From contig PHBJ01000001.1 in assembly GCA_002840555.1 (NCBI GenBank), positions 1 through 64,000 of the forward strand: DNA of 64,000 bases, written 5' to 3'. A model generated the notes under the pieces. That model saw only the letters and a list, made by a program, of their open reading frames with translations. It had not been told where the DNA came from and did not search any database. The position numbers were made by a program, and so were the translations under genes. This document shows positions 1 through 9,378 of this stretch, in pieces. The DNA comes from Deltaproteobacteria bacterium HGW-Deltaproteobacteria-13. Its GTDB lineage: Bacteria; Desulfobacterota; Syntrophia; Syntrophales; Smithellaceae. Within the stretch, counting starts at the first letter, position 1. The number at the start of each line of letters is the position of its first letter.

Positions 1-1834
1 CCGAAATTTTCCCGATATCATGAATGGCGCCGGCCATGCGGATGGCTTCAATTTTGTCATGAGGAAGTTTCATCTCCGTGGCAATGGCGCGGGCGAGATT
101 GGCCACCCTCTTCTGATGACCTGCCGTGTAAGGGTCTCTGGCTTCCGATGCCGTACCCAATACCTGAATCGTTGTTTTAATGGATTGCCGCAGATTTTCC
201 AGTATGTCGTTCAGTTTCTTTTCGGCCTGCCTGCGCAGGGTGATATCCTGATAGATAACCTGCGACTGCTTTTTGCCGTTCCAGAATATTTCTTTGCGTA
301 AAACATGGAGATGGCGTATTTCGCCGTCTTTTCTCACGATGCTTACTTCATATTCAGACGGGCCAAATTCACCCTGCAATCTTTTTTTCTTTCTGATCTG
401 AAATTCAGCACAACTTTCCGGTGTATAGCGGTCTTTCAGGGGCGTTTCTTTCAGTTCTTCGATGCTGTCATAACCATACATATCCAAAATCGCGCGATTG
501 GCATAAATGGTCTCGCCCATCGCGGTCGAGATACGCACGCCGAGAGGCGAATCATCCAGAGAATGACGGAAATTCTCTTCGCTTTTTCGCAAAGCATCCT
601 CTACTTGTTTACGTTTGCTGATATCTCTGCCTTCGCCCAGAAGAGACACAGGTTTTCCGTTTTCGTCCCGGATGAAACTGAACATGATTTCTCCCCATAC
701 CGTTTGGCCGTCCTTGCAATAGAATTCGATTTCCAGCGCACGCTTCAATAAATAGGTTAAGGGAGCTGCCAGGGCTTTAGGCATCTCCTGGGAGAAAAAC
801 AACATGGCTTCCTGAAAAGACGAAGGCGTAAGGAGTTTATTCAGCGGAATCTCTTTTAGATCATCGAGTGTGTATCCCATTAACTTTTCCACGGATGGGC
901 TGACATAGGTGACTTTCAAGTCCATATCCATGAGCCAGATCTGGTCTTTCATGTGATCCGCCAGCAGTCGATACTTGGCTTCACTCTTTCTCAGCGATTC
1001 TTCCGTCTTCTTGCGCTCAGTGATATCACGGTGAGTGATAATGACCGTCTCAACAACATTATTTTGTACCAGATTGCTTCCCACTGTTTCGAACGTATGC
1101 CAGTTTCCATCCTTGTGACGAAGACGGGTTTCTCCCTGCACAACAGGGGCGTTCGTATCCGTGGCCAATCTTGTGAATTTCTCAATGACGGATTTTAAAT
1201 CATCCGGATGAATGAGCTCCAGTCCGCCGGAGCCGATCCTTTCCTTCACTTTGAATCCCAATGTTCTTTCAATGGCCGGATTTACATAGGTGACAACTCC
1301 TTTCCGGTTTAAGAGAACAATAATATCCAGAGCGTGTTCCGTAAGAGTCCGGAACCGTTGTTCTTCAAGCCATAACTTCTCCTCGATACGTTTACGCCCG
1401 GTGATATCTCTGACGATACTTATAATAGCGGGTTGGTCTTCGTATTGGATAGGCCTGGAAGCATTTTCCATTTCCTTGATGGTTCCGTCCTTGCATAAGA
1501 GACGCGTGTTGAATATTTCGGGAACGGGCAGGTTTTGCTCACGCTCGGCATATCTTTTAGCCAGGACAGGTACGAAATCATGCGGCACCAGATCATAAGT
1601 TGACATGCCGGTCAGTTCTTCGACAGTATATCCGGACATATCCGCCATTCGCTGATTGGCAAACTTGATCACTTCATCCTGAATAATAGCCATTCCGTCT
1701 GTCGCATATTCCACCATGCTGGAATATTTTCCCTCATCGGCCTTCAAGGTCTTCTGAGTTTTTCTCTGCCGCATCGGTTTGGCTTGCTTGCGCGTGTTGG
1801 AATGATTTTGAGACCCGGTATTATTTTTATCCAT
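1..1834 (-). CDS. Multi-PAS HD-GYP sensor protein (C-terminus cut by window edge)
   Basis: Cytoplasmic signalling protein that probably hydrolyses cyclic di-GMP. The visible 611 residues hold four PAS domains in tandem (about residues 35-150, 156-280, 283-410 and 420-530), each closed by the usual PAC ending (DITGRK, DITERK, DISKRK, DITLRR). An HD-GYP domain then begins near residue 570. The HDIGK metal-binding motif lies at about nt 8-22, and the GYP part is beyond the window. There is no transmembrane segment, so the sensing is intracellular. The ATG at 1834 opens the frame. HD-GYP domains are known c-di-GMP phosphodiesterases; the PAS ligands are unknown. The gene stands apart from its neighbours and its 3' end is missing only because the window starts here. 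Confidence 0.88.
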   Translation of the reverse strand, partial: MDKNNTGSQNHSNTRKQAKPMRQRKTQKTLKADEGKYSSMVEYATDGMAIIQDEVIKFANQRMADMSGYTVEELTGMSTYDLVPHDFVPVLAKRYAEREQNLPVPEIFNTRLLCKDGTIKEMENASRPIQYEDQPAIISIVRDITGRKRIEEKLWLEEQRFRTLTEHALDIIVLLNRKGVVTYVNPAIERTLGFKVKERIGSGGLELIHPDDLKSVIEKFTRLATDTNAPVVQGETRLRHKDGNWHTFETVGSNLVQNNVVETVIITHRDITERKKTEESLRKSEAKYRLLADHMKDQIWLMDMDLKVTYVSPSVEKLMGYTLDDLKEIPLNKLLTPSSFQEAMLFFSQEMPKALAAPLTYLLKRALEIEFYCKDGQTVWGEIMFSFIRDENGKPVSLLGEGRDISKRKQVEDALRKSEENFRHSLDDSPLGVRISTAMGETIYANRAILDMYGYDSIEELKETPLKDRYTPESCAEFQIRKKKRLQGEFGPSEYEVSIVRKDGEIRHLHVLRKEIFWNGKKQSQVIYQDITLRRQAEKKLNDILENLRQSIKTTIQVLGTASEARDPYTAGHQKRVANLARAIATEMKLPHDKIEAIRMAGAIHDIGKIS

Positions 1835-1996
1835 TTTGTCACTGATCCTTTCATTGTCTTTCCCTTATACAAGGCCGCTTGAATAGTGACCGGCTCCGTT
1901 TTATGCTTTCGTTGGATTATCATCGGGCCGTGTGAAAATAAATGAAGAATGATGATATGTCAATTAAAATATAGAGAACAAAGTACAGAATAGTTA

Positions 1997-2036
1997 TCAT
2001 CCCCGGACAGGCAAGGTATCTGCTGTCCGGGGATGA
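1997..2036 (-). terminator. Stem-loop downstream of the beta-propeller lipoprotein gene
   Basis: A perfect 14-bp inverted repeat (1997-2010 with 2023-2036, 12-nt loop) lies about 75 nt past the stop of the gene ending at 2111. It has no clear T tract, so it may act as a factor-dependent terminator or 3'-end protector. Confidence 0.5.
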
Positions 2037-2110
2037 ATGGAAAGAAATCTTTGTGCGGGTACAGCCAAAATATTTTTTCCCGGTTTCATAACGGGCGCTG
2101 TAACTAACCG

Positions 2111-3643
2111 TTACGGAACAGCGATCAAATGACCGTCCGCTCCGATTTGATAGGCCTGGACCACGCCGTTACTGGTATTTGTCACATAGGCAAATGGCCC
2201 GATGGGGTCAATCGTGACAGTGCTAAGGCTTATTCCTGTAAGGAACGGCTGTTCCATCTGTATGTTGGTCAATGACCCGTCGGAATTTATTAAATAGACA
2301 AAGATAATACCAGGGGTAGTGCTGTTAACAACCGAAGATACATAGGCATATTGCGTCGCCGGGGTACCGATCGAGATAATCTTGACGGGGTTGGGAGAAG
2401 TCGTTCCGGTGGGGGCAGCCGTTCCGGCGGTTAATGCCCCGGTGGTCGAATCAATGGTGTAGACCGAGATATTGGAAGAACGCATATTTGACGCATAGGC
2501 AAATTGACCTGTGGTGTCAATCGTGACAGACATGGGAGAAGTCCCGGCAGCGACAGCCGCTCCGGGTGTCAATGCCCCGGTGGTCGAATCAATGGTATAG
2601 ACCGAGATAGAACCGGAACCCATATTAGCCACATATGCAAATTTTGCTACCTTTGCAGAGTCTGCATAAATCGTGACGGAGACAGGAGTCGTTCCTGCAG
2701 CCACTGATGGTGTAACAGTGGATAGGCTCAATGCTCCGGTGGTCGAATCAATAGTATAAACCGAAATAGAATTGGAACCCATATTGGCCGCATAAGCAAA
2801 TTTCCCCAGAGGGTCGATTGTGACTGAAGTAGGAGCATTTTCAGTATTCGCAGTGGTTCCGTCAGTCAATGCTCCGGTGGTTTGATTGATCTTAAAGGCC
2901 GAGATAGAATTGGAACCCATATTAGCCACATAGGCAAATTTCCCTGCAGGGTCGACGGTTACAGCGGAGGGATACCTCCCAACATCAACTGTTGTTCCTG
3001 GAGATAATACTCCGTCGCTCTGAATCGTATAGACTGATATAGTGCCCAAAGTAGTTTCGTTACCCATATTGGATACATAAGCATATTGCGTTGCCGGATC
3101 ACCAATCGAGATAATCGTGACGGGGTTGGGACGCGTTCCTGCAGTCACTCCCGTTATGCCGGTCAGTGCCCCGGATGCCCCGATAGTATAGGATGCGATA
3201 GCAGATGTATTGATCGTCGACACATACGCATATTTCCCAAGCGTGTCGACCGTTACCGGGTTAGAATTCATCACACAACTCACGACCACATTGCTGACAG
3301 GAGAACCATTCATGGAGCCGCTGCCGTTAAGGACGGCGCAAGTTTGGGAAGGATTGGTTGGCTGCGTCTTAACCGTAACGGAATAGGCCGTTCCGTTGTT
3401 CAGCGCTGTGTTAAAGGTGAAAGCACCGTTGGCAGTAATAGCCCGATCGTCTCCTCCATTGTTCTGCAACACCAGTCCGCTGCCGATCATACCGTTGACC
3501 GTGCCGCTGATCGTGTAATTATATCCCGGCGAAGTGCCGCAGGATGGCAGAATGGTTACTATTCCAACAACCCATACGGTCATGACCAGCATTCTCAAAA
3601 ACATCATAAGTTCCCTTTTTTTACCTATAGACAGTACCAGCAT
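2111..3643 (-). CDS. YVTN/beta-propeller repeat lipoprotein
   Basis: Surface or periplasmic lipoprotein of about 510 residues. The N-terminus is a lipoprotein signal (Lys/Arg region, hydrophobic stretch, ILPSC lipobox). A short beta-sandwich-like region follows (about residues 38-120), then at least six repeats of about 45 residues of the form GKFAYVANMGSNSISVYTID. This is the lactonase/YVTN-type seven-bladed propeller pattern. The start at 3643 is chosen because GGAG sits 6 nt upstream and a strong promoter lies just before it. An in-frame ATG at 3607 (after GGGA) is the alternative. A longer reading to 3895 would start upstream of the promoter. Enzymatic activity is not implied; such proteins usually bind or decorate the surface. 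Confidence 0.8.
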   Translation of the reverse strand: MLVLSIGKKRELMMFLRMLVMTVWVVGIVTILPSCGTSPGYNYTISGTVNGMIGSGLVLQNNGGDDRAITANGAFTFNTALNNGTAYSVTVKTQPTNPSQTCAVLNGSGSMNGSPVSNVVVSCVMNSNPVTVDTLGKYAYVSTINTSAIASYTIGASGALTGITGVTAGTRPNPVTIISIGDPATQYAYVSNMGNETTLGTISVYTIQSDGVLSPGTTVDVGRYPSAVTVDPAGKFAYVANMGSNSISAFKINQTTGALTDGTTANTENAPTSVTIDPLGKFAYAANMGSNSISVYTIDSTTGALSLSTVTPSVAAGTTPVSVTIYADSAKVAKFAYVANMGSGSISVYTIDSTTGALTPGAAVAAGTSPMSVTIDTTGQFAYASNMRSSNISVYTIDSTTGALTAGTAAPTGTTSPNPVKIISIGTPATQYAYVSSVVNSTTPGIIFVYLINSDGSLTNIQMEQPFLTGISLSTVTIDPIGPFAYVTNTSNGVVQAYQIGADGHLIAVP

Positions 3644-3704
3644 TTTTTCTCCATGTATGCGGATTATTTTTGAAATTGATTGATTATAGCTTTTTCGGGT
3701 TGAA

Positions 3705-3733
3705 AGTATATGAAGAATTCTACCAGATGTCAA
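3705..3733 (-). promoter_or_regulatory. Sigma-70 promoter for the beta-propeller gene
   Basis: Reading the minus strand, TTGACA (3733-3728), a 17-nt spacer and TATACT (3710-3705) match the consensus. Transcription would start near 3698, leaving a leader of about 55 nt before the ATG at 3643. Confidence 0.75.
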
Positions 3734-3862
3734 TGAATATTGGCGCAAAATATTTTGAGTGGCGAAGATTGCCTTGACAGGCAAATTGGCAATTGCTGCA
3801 GCATAAAGATAAAAAGGAAATGTTCCGTAAAAATACAGCTGAAGGCATCCATAGGGAAACTG

Positions 3863-3895
3863 ATGGCGCCCGTTCCAATGAATCACGGGCGCCAT
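3863..3895 (-). terminator. Terminator of the BON-UspA transcript
   Basis: An 11-bp GC-rich perfect stem (3863-3873 with 3885-3895) with an 11-nt loop lies 42 nt past the uspA-like stop. The T run is on the plus-strand side, so it would work best in that direction but could terminate both ways. Confidence 0.6.
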
Positions 3896-3936
3896 TTTTG
3901 TAAAGACTTTTATTCAGATTCGCGTCAATATTTTTC

Positions 3937-4383
3937 CTAGCGCGGCTCGTCTTTTACTAAGAAGATGGAACAGGGTATCTTGCGGATGATGGCCTCGTTG
4001 CTGCCGCTGATGAGAAAATGTTCTACACGGCCTTCTTCCTGGGCGCGCAAAATAACCAGATCGATTTTTTCATCTTTGATGGTTTTCAGAATTTCATCAA
4101 CGGGATCGCCCTCTTTAATAAACTCTTTGATCGTCATGCCCTTCTTTTTTTCGCTGTTAATAACATTATCCAGTTCGGCTTTCACTCGGTTTAAATCTTT
4201 CTTTCTCTCTTCGATCAGCGATATCATGGGCACACTCCATCCCTGAAGCCAGAACGTATTAACAATATGAATGACAGAAAGTTCGGCTTGATATTTCTCA
4301 GCCAGTGAAACGCCGAACCGGATCGTCTTTTTACAAGATTGGGTCATCCAGCTTACAACAAGAATACGATTAATCTCTTTCAT
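3937..4383 (-). CDS. Universal stress protein (UspA family)
   Basis: Cytoplasmic 148-residue single-domain Usp protein. The N-terminal NRILVVSWMTQSCKKTIRFGVSLAEKY segment and the C-terminal LVILRAQEEGR...LISGSNEAIIRKIPCSIFLVK segment follow the Rossmann-like Usp fold. The usual nucleotide-binding signature GX2GX9G(S/T) is only partly kept, so ATP binding is uncertain. GGAGG precedes the ATG at 4383. It lies 108 nt downstream of the BON-like gene on the same strand and probably shares its transcript. Usp proteins promote survival under stress; the specific role is unknown. Confidence 0.85.
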   Translation of the reverse strand: MKEINRILVVSWMTQSCKKTIRFGVSLAEKYQAELSVIHIVNTFWLQGWSVPMISLIEERKKDLNRVKAELDNVINSEKKKGMTIKEFIKEGDPVDEILKTIKDEKIDLVILRAQEEGRVEHFLISGSNEAIIRKIPCSIFLVKDEPR

Positions 4384-4491
4384 GCCCTGCCTCCTTCTTT
4401 TTCAATGAAGTAAGAAAATAAATTCACGACTTGTTTCTGGATTGCAGTAAGGATTGCCGTTTTACACCCATCCCGGCCACCCCCTGATTTT

Positions 4492-4887
4492 CTATTCGTC
4501 CTCAGCATCTGATGACTGTTCCTTTTTCTCCTTTCTAAATCTTGTGAATCGGCCCAACGGCACCTGGTCTCTCTGGTAGCATGTCGCGCCTTTTCTGTTG
4601 ACGAGCCATTCCCCCGTACTCTTAACGGCACTGACGATCCAGTTGTCCAGATTGGCATAAATACTGCGAACCGCCGGGAGCTTTGCGATGTCCCGGAAAA
4701 TGATATCGACGTCGGTTACCTTGTAATCAGGTCTTATCGTTTTGGTGAGTGAGCCGGAAAGATAGACCACGCGGGTCGTGCAGGAAATGGAAATAAGTTC
4801 CATATTGGCCCCGTGACGGGTCAGGACGCCGCGGACAAGACGGTTCAACTCATAGCGCGTGGGGATGTGACCGTAAGTATTGCGCAT
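4492..4887 (-). CDS. BON-domain-like small protein
   Basis: A 131-residue protein with one region (about 15-85) that reads like a BON domain: a helix, then VVYLSGSLT, a second helix ending in DIIFRDIAKLPAVRSIYANLDNW. BON domains are alpha/beta modules often found in membrane-attached or osmotic-stress proteins. The charged C-terminal tail (RFRKEKKEQSSDAEDE) is low complexity. GGGAG lies upstream of the ATG at 4887. It precedes the UspA-family gene in the same direction. The domain assignment is by pattern only, and no signal peptide is visible. Confidence 0.6.
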   Translation of the reverse strand: MRNTYGHIPTRYELNRLVRGVLTRHGANMELISISCTTRVVYLSGSLTKTIRPDYKVTDVDIIFRDIAKLPAVRSIYANLDNWIVSAVKSTGEWLVNRKGATCYQRDQVPLGRFTRFRKEKKEQSSDAEDE

Positions 4888-5300
4888 TCTATATTCTCCC
4901 TGACGGATGACCTCAATAACAGCAGGTCATATTCGAGACAGTGCGCCTCCCATAAGAAACGCTTTTCTCCGGTCCTGAGTAAAATGCCGAAAATCACTTG
5001 TCCGCCGGAAAATGATGATCAGACAAATGCTTTATTTTCTTATATTTTATCATGATTATTTTTTCTTGCAACAGGTTTATGCAAAGGATACATTTTGATA
5101 AATATTTTAGTACGGCCTTCCGGCGTCCGAACAGAAGAGTTTAGTCGCCGGACACATTTTTAATTTGATTAAAAGATTAAAAATCTATAGATTGATTCCC
5201 GGTTACATCGCGCGGCGATTATTTTAAATGGTGATCGTACGGCAAAGTTTCACCGGTTCCGTTTTTTATAAATCTATTTTCAATGATAGCGGGGGGTGCA
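4888..5300. other. Divergent intergenic region without a recognised gene
   Basis: These 413 nt separate the minus-strand BON gene from the plus-strand acylase. They are AT-rich, with one GC-rich inverted repeat (TCCGGCG at 5119-5125, CGCCGGA at 5146-5152) followed by a short T run. No convincing promoter pair or coding frame is visible. Confidence 0.4.
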
Positions 5301-7874
5301 ATGAAGAATTCAAATTTTCATGATGGATTGGGGCGGCATGATGGTGTGAAAAATGCTTTAAAGGTTTGCGGCATGATCGCTGTGTTTCTGCTTCTGGGAA
5401 GCTGCACCGCGCTGGTGGATTGGCATTTCAAGGGGAAGCTCGATGCGTCTTCGGGGAATATCACCCTTGCGGGATTGAAAGATACGGTAACTGTGAGCCG
5501 CGACGCTTACGGCATTCCCTTTGTGGAAGCAAAAAACATGGAAGATATGGCTATGGCCGTCGGTTATGTGCACGCATCGGACAGGCTCTCCCAGATGATC
5601 GGATTCAAGCTGATCTCGGAAGGGCGTCTTGCCGAGATGGCCGGACCTGCCGTGCTTAGCCTGGATGTTTACATGCGCACGATGAACCTCAAAGGCGCGG
5701 CGGAAGCTCTTTATAAAAATATAAACCCTGAAAATCGCCGTCTTCTGGAGCGCTACAGTGAGGGTGTGAATGCTTATCTTAGCTCCCATAAAGACAACCT
5801 GCCGCCGGGCATTGCGCTGGCGGGCTATAAACCCGAAGCCTGGACGCCTCTTGATACCGTCAAAGTATTCGCTCTGGTGAATCTCGGTCTCTCTTTCAAT
5901 CTCCCGGAAGAAATTGCCGCTCTGAATATCGCACAAGCCGTGGGCGCGGAAAAAACGGCCTGGCTGCTGCCCATCTACCCCGATGAACCCATTCCGTTTG
6001 ATGAGGCGGCCAAGCTCAAGGGGATTGATTTGAACAGGGCGGCCGCCGGCGTCGCAGGAATAGAAGGACTTCAGCCGCTTTTGAGTGCCGTGGGATTAAA
6101 CGGCACCGCCGCTTCCAATAATTGGGCAATCAGCGGGAACAAAACAAAAAACGGCGCGAGCATTTTGTGTAACGATATGCATCTGCCTCTCAGCATGCCT
6201 TCAATGTGGAACATGATCCATGTCCGGTGCGGTAATTATGATGTCGCGGGGATGAGCCTTGCAGGTGCCCCGATTATCGTTGCCGGATATAACGGCCATA
6301 TCGCCTGGGGCATGACCATGGTCATGGCTGATAATCAGGACTTGTTTCTGGAACAGCTCAAAACCGTGAATGGCAAATTGCACTACTTGTATAAAGAAGA
6401 GTGGCTGCCCGTCACAGAGCGCAAAGAAGTTTTCAATGCCAAGGGAAAATCGCCCGTTACCCTGACTTTTCAGGATACCGTGCATGGGCCGCTTCTAAAC
6501 GATGCGCTGAAAAAAGACCCCATTCATTTGGTTCAGCCCAAATCCATTGATCTTCCATACGGTGTGGCTTTGAGCAGAACCACGCCCACCGCGGATGACG
6601 ACAGTCTGAATGCTTTCTTCCAGCTTAGTTTTGCCCGGTCGGTGGATGAGGCCATTCCGATCATGAAAAGGATAAGGGCCATACCGCTGAACATGGTATT
6701 CGCGGACAAGGATAATATTGCCTGGCAGGTCATCGGGAATTACCCCATACGTGCCAAAGGTCGCGGACTCATGCCTTCACCGGGATGGACAGGCCAGTAC
6801 GACTGGACAGGACTTTTGAAAACCGAAGTGCTGCCAAACGTCAAGAACCCGCCTGCCGGATTCATCGGCACAGCCAATCACCGCACGGTGCCGAAAGACT
6901 ATCCCTATATTCTTTCCTCCTCATGGTACTGGCCGGAACGCGCCGAACGAATTATCCAGATGGCATCGGCAACCGATAAGCATACGATTCAGACCAATAT
7001 GGATATGCAGCTTGATACCTATTCCCTGTTTGTGCCGAAACTCAAAGAGGTAATCCTGAAAGGAGCGCTGGCCGGAGAAATTCAGAAAGAAATCGGCAGT
7101 TGGAAAGATGCAAAAAAAGCAGCACAGGCGCGCCTGGCGCTATCGATACTGCAAGACTTCGACGGCGATATGAAAGCGGGATCGAAAGGCGCCGCCCTGA
7201 TGGGAGCGTTCTTCGATGTTGTAACGAAGAATATATTTCTTGATGAGTTGGGCCCGACGGATTCCCGGGCATGGAAATCCTTTATTCTCGTTAACAATGA
7301 AAGCTATAGCGCCACCAGCGATCATCTTCTTGTCCGGGGTGATGAGAGCCCGTTCTGGGACAATATTAAAACACCGGAAAAAGAAACCAAGGCGCAAATC
7401 ATTGCGCGATCACTGGCCGATGCCGCCGCCTTTATGGAAAAAAAATCAGGCAATGACCCCGGTAAATGGAGTTGGGGTGCCCTGCATACCTACACCTGGG
7501 AAACCGATACCTCTCAGTTAGCGGCCCATCTTGATTTTATCGAACGTACGGCGATGGATCGTTTGTGGCGGTACTTCAACCGCGGCCCGTATCCCGCGCC
7601 GGGAGATATCTTCACGCTGAATGTGTCCATGTATATGATGGGCAGGGATTTCAACACCTGGCTGATTCCTTCCATGCGCATGGTTGTTGATTTCAGTCAG
7701 GAGGAGCCTATGCTGGCGGTGAACAGCTCCGGCCAGTCGGATAATCCTTCGAGTTCTCATTATGACGACGGTATCCAGGCGTGGCGTGACGGAAAATATT
7801 TTTCCTTCCCCTTCAGGGACGCAGCCATTAAGGCGCAATACAAAGATGTCCTGCAGCTTAACCCTAAGCGATAA
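5301..7874 (+). CDS. Penicillin acylase family lipoprotein (S45 Ntn-hydrolase)
   Basis: Amide hydrolase of the penicillin acylase/acyl-homoserine-lactone acylase family, matured by self-cleavage into two chains. The 857-residue product starts with a lipoprotein signal (hydrophobic core then LLLGSC). The A-chain domain contains SRDAYGIPFVEAKN and GYVHASDRLSQM. The B chain begins at the nucleophile serine of AASNNWAISG near residue 270, and RVRCGNYD, HIAWGMTM and TANHR blocks follow as in the family. The start at 5301 has a G-rich ribosome site; an ATG at 5283 is the alternative. Substrate (beta-lactam, N-acyl homoserine lactone or other amide) cannot be told. It is probably periplasmic and membrane-anchored. 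Confidence 0.88.
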   Translation: MKNSNFHDGLGRHDGVKNALKVCGMIAVFLLLGSCTALVDWHFKGKLDASSGNITLAGLKDTVTVSRDAYGIPFVEAKNMEDMAMAVGYVHASDRLSQMIGFKLISEGRLAEMAGPAVLSLDVYMRTMNLKGAAEALYKNINPENRRLLERYSEGVNAYLSSHKDNLPPGIALAGYKPEAWTPLDTVKVFALVNLGLSFNLPEEIAALNIAQAVGAEKTAWLLPIYPDEPIPFDEAAKLKGIDLNRAAAGVAGIEGLQPLLSAVGLNGTAASNNWAISGNKTKNGASILCNDMHLPLSMPSMWNMIHVRCGNYDVAGMSLAGAPIIVAGYNGHIAWGMTMVMADNQDLFLEQLKTVNGKLHYLYKEEWLPVTERKEVFNAKGKSPVTLTFQDTVHGPLLNDALKKDPIHLVQPKSIDLPYGVALSRTTPTADDDSLNAFFQLSFARSVDEAIPIMKRIRAIPLNMVFADKDNIAWQVIGNYPIRAKGRGLMPSPGWTGQYDWTGLLKTEVLPNVKNPPAGFIGTANHRTVPKDYPYILSSSWYWPERAERIIQMASATDKHTIQTNMDMQLDTYSLFVPKLKEVILKGALAGEIQKEIGSWKDAKKAAQARLALSILQDFDGDMKAGSKGAALMGAFFDVVTKNIFLDELGPTDSRAWKSFILVNNESYSATSDHLLVRGDESPFWDNIKTPEKETKAQIIARSLADAAAFMEKKSGNDPGKWSWGALHTYTWETDTSQLAAHLDFIERTAMDRLWRYFNRGPYPAPGDIFTLNVSMYMMGRDFNTWLIPSMRMVVDFSQEEPMLAVNSSGQSDNPSSSHYDDGIQAWRDGKYFSFPFRDAAIKAQYKDVLQLNPKR

Positions 7875-7900
7875 AACGCAGAGGGTTCCAGCGTAAAGCA

Positions 7901-7944
7901 CGCAGGCCCCTGTCCGCGGCGATTGCGGCGGGCCGGGGCCTGCG
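7901..7944. terminator. Hairpin between convergent genes
   Basis: A 10-bp GC-rich stem (7901-7910 with 7935-7944) lies between the convergent acylase and flavoprotein genes. It has no strong T tract on either side and could serve both transcripts. Confidence 0.55.
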
Positions 7945-8017
7945 CTAAAAGGTATTCCCATTAAGGCTCAAACATCCGGAACAGTATACGTGCGGAAATC
8001 CCGCGGACAGGACGTTT

Positions 8018-9322
8018 TCATGATGGTCCTGCCTGCGCGCCAAGTATTTTATCCGCTGCGATCATTGCTGAGGAAAAGCTGATGTCGCCGGAGCAGCCGT
8101 CGCCCCTGACCGTGTCGCCGATAAAATAGAGGCCCTTGACGGCCGGGCAGGCGATGTCCGGCCGGTGGGGTTTGGACTGGCGCGGTGTGAGAACATTGCC
8201 GTTCATGACAGGCACAACGGTCTTTCTTTCTTCGACGACCATCGGCATAAAATTCGGGAAAATTGCCGAGATGGTACTTTTAAGTATTTTCTCCGCCTGT
8301 TCAACGGTTTTCTTATCCCCGTTAAAATGCCACGGCAGCATGATGCCCCAGGTTGAGAGATACTTCCCTTCAGGGGTGAATGAATCATCGGCATTGGACT
8401 GGAAGCGCGCCCATACAGGGACATCGACGCCTAAAATGCCCGCGCGAATATTGGTTACCGGTTTGTTTGTGATGAAATCGATGGTGAGGCCGGAACTGTA
8501 TTCGATGTTTTTTATGTAATCGAGCGTTTCTTTGGGCAGCAGATGATTGTCTATCAGGTCCATGGCCAGCGTTAGTCCGGCGGCAAAAATGATGTCCGGC
8601 GCAAAGTAGGTTGCATTGTCTGTTTGAACGCCCCTTGCTCTGCCATTTTCAATAATGATCTTTTCAGCTTTTTCGTTGAGACGTACTTCGCCGTTCTTGT
8701 CGATGTGGTTCTTCAGCCGCGAGAATATCTGAGTGGAACCGCTCCGGGGCTCACCGACGCCAACCCCGGCCTTGAATGCCCTTTGCAAAAAGTCTATGAC
8801 CTCGCCCGCGCTGACTTTATCGGTCTGCGGGCACATGACGGTCATGCCGAGGAACGGCAAAAAAGCTTCAACGTCGGGATGCTGAAATGATGTTTTATAA
8901 AAATCGAGCAGGGTTTTGTCATACCATTTTAAAGGATCGGCCTTTTTAATTTTTATCATGAAGGCAAGAAGCGCAAGCCTCGCTCCGAACGGCAGCATCG
9001 GGGTTTTTAAAAAGCCCGCAGGACCTTCAGGTCTTTCCCAAAGCTTGCCCCTGAATATCAGCCTGGCGTCTTTTGCCTCGGGCAGGAAATCAATTTCTTC
9101 GCCGAGCCTTTTGAAGACTTCGTTGGCGATGCCCTTGCGCGCGAGCCTGTGCGAATGCGCGCCATACTCCCGCAGATAACCTTTCTCGTCCCTGAAAGAG
9201 TGCGCCCTGCCGCCGATCAGGCCTGACGCTTCCAGGACGATAACTTTCCTTCCGGCATGGGCCAGGAGCGCCGCGGCGCTCATTCCGGCATAACCGGCTC
9301 CGATGACGATTGCGTCCGCCAT
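8018..9322 (-). CDS. Phytoene-desaturase-like FAD oxidoreductase
   Basis: Flavin amine oxidase/phytoene desaturase superfamily protein of 434 residues. The dinucleotide-binding motif AIVIGAGYAGMSAAALLAHAGRKVIVLE is at the N-terminus, with GGRAHSF next to it. The C-terminal FAD motif is GLYFIGDTVRGDGCSGDISFSSAMIAADKIL. The ATG at 9322 follows GGAGG by 5 nt; a TTG 15 nt upstream would place the ribosome site inside the gene. It lies between the acylase and the TetR gene, whose ATG is 698 nt upstream on the same strand. Substrate is unknown: members act on carotenoids, sterols or other lipids, and steroid dehydrogenation is possible here but not shown. Confidence 0.8.
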   Translation of the reverse strand: MADAIVIGAGYAGMSAAALLAHAGRKVIVLEASGLIGGRAHSFRDEKGYLREYGAHSHRLARKGIANEVFKRLGEEIDFLPEAKDARLIFRGKLWERPEGPAGFLKTPMLPFGARLALLAFMIKIKKADPLKWYDKTLLDFYKTSFQHPDVEAFLPFLGMTVMCPQTDKVSAGEVIDFLQRAFKAGVGVGEPRSGSTQIFSRLKNHIDKNGEVRLNEKAEKIIIENGRARGVQTDNATYFAPDIIFAAGLTLAMDLIDNHLLPKETLDYIKNIEYSSGLTIDFITNKPVTNIRAGILGVDVPVWARFQSNADDSFTPEGKYLSTWGIMLPWHFNGDKKTVEQAEKILKSTISAIFPNFMPMVVEERKTVVPVMNGNVLTPRQSKPHRPDIACPAVKGLYFIGDTVRGDGCSGDISFSSAMIAADKILGAQAGPS

Positions 9323-9378
9323 AAATCCTCCGATCAACGTCGCTTTATCGGGTTAACTTTGCTGGCTGCAAAGACATA

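Noticed and set aside
3086-3673. Plus-strand open frame antisense to the beta-propeller gene
   Set aside because: Its Cys/Arg/His-rich, repetitive translation is the shadow of the repeated blades; no ribosome site or family pattern.
4380-4658. Open frame overlapping the BON-like gene in another frame
   Set aside because: No recognisable domain, low-complexity Arg/Ser composition, and it overlaps a better-supported gene with a good ribosome site.
5119-5152. Hairpin upstream of the acylase as a riboswitch
   Set aside because: A single 7-bp stem with a 20-nt loop and no recognisable aptamer pattern; left as an inverted repeat.
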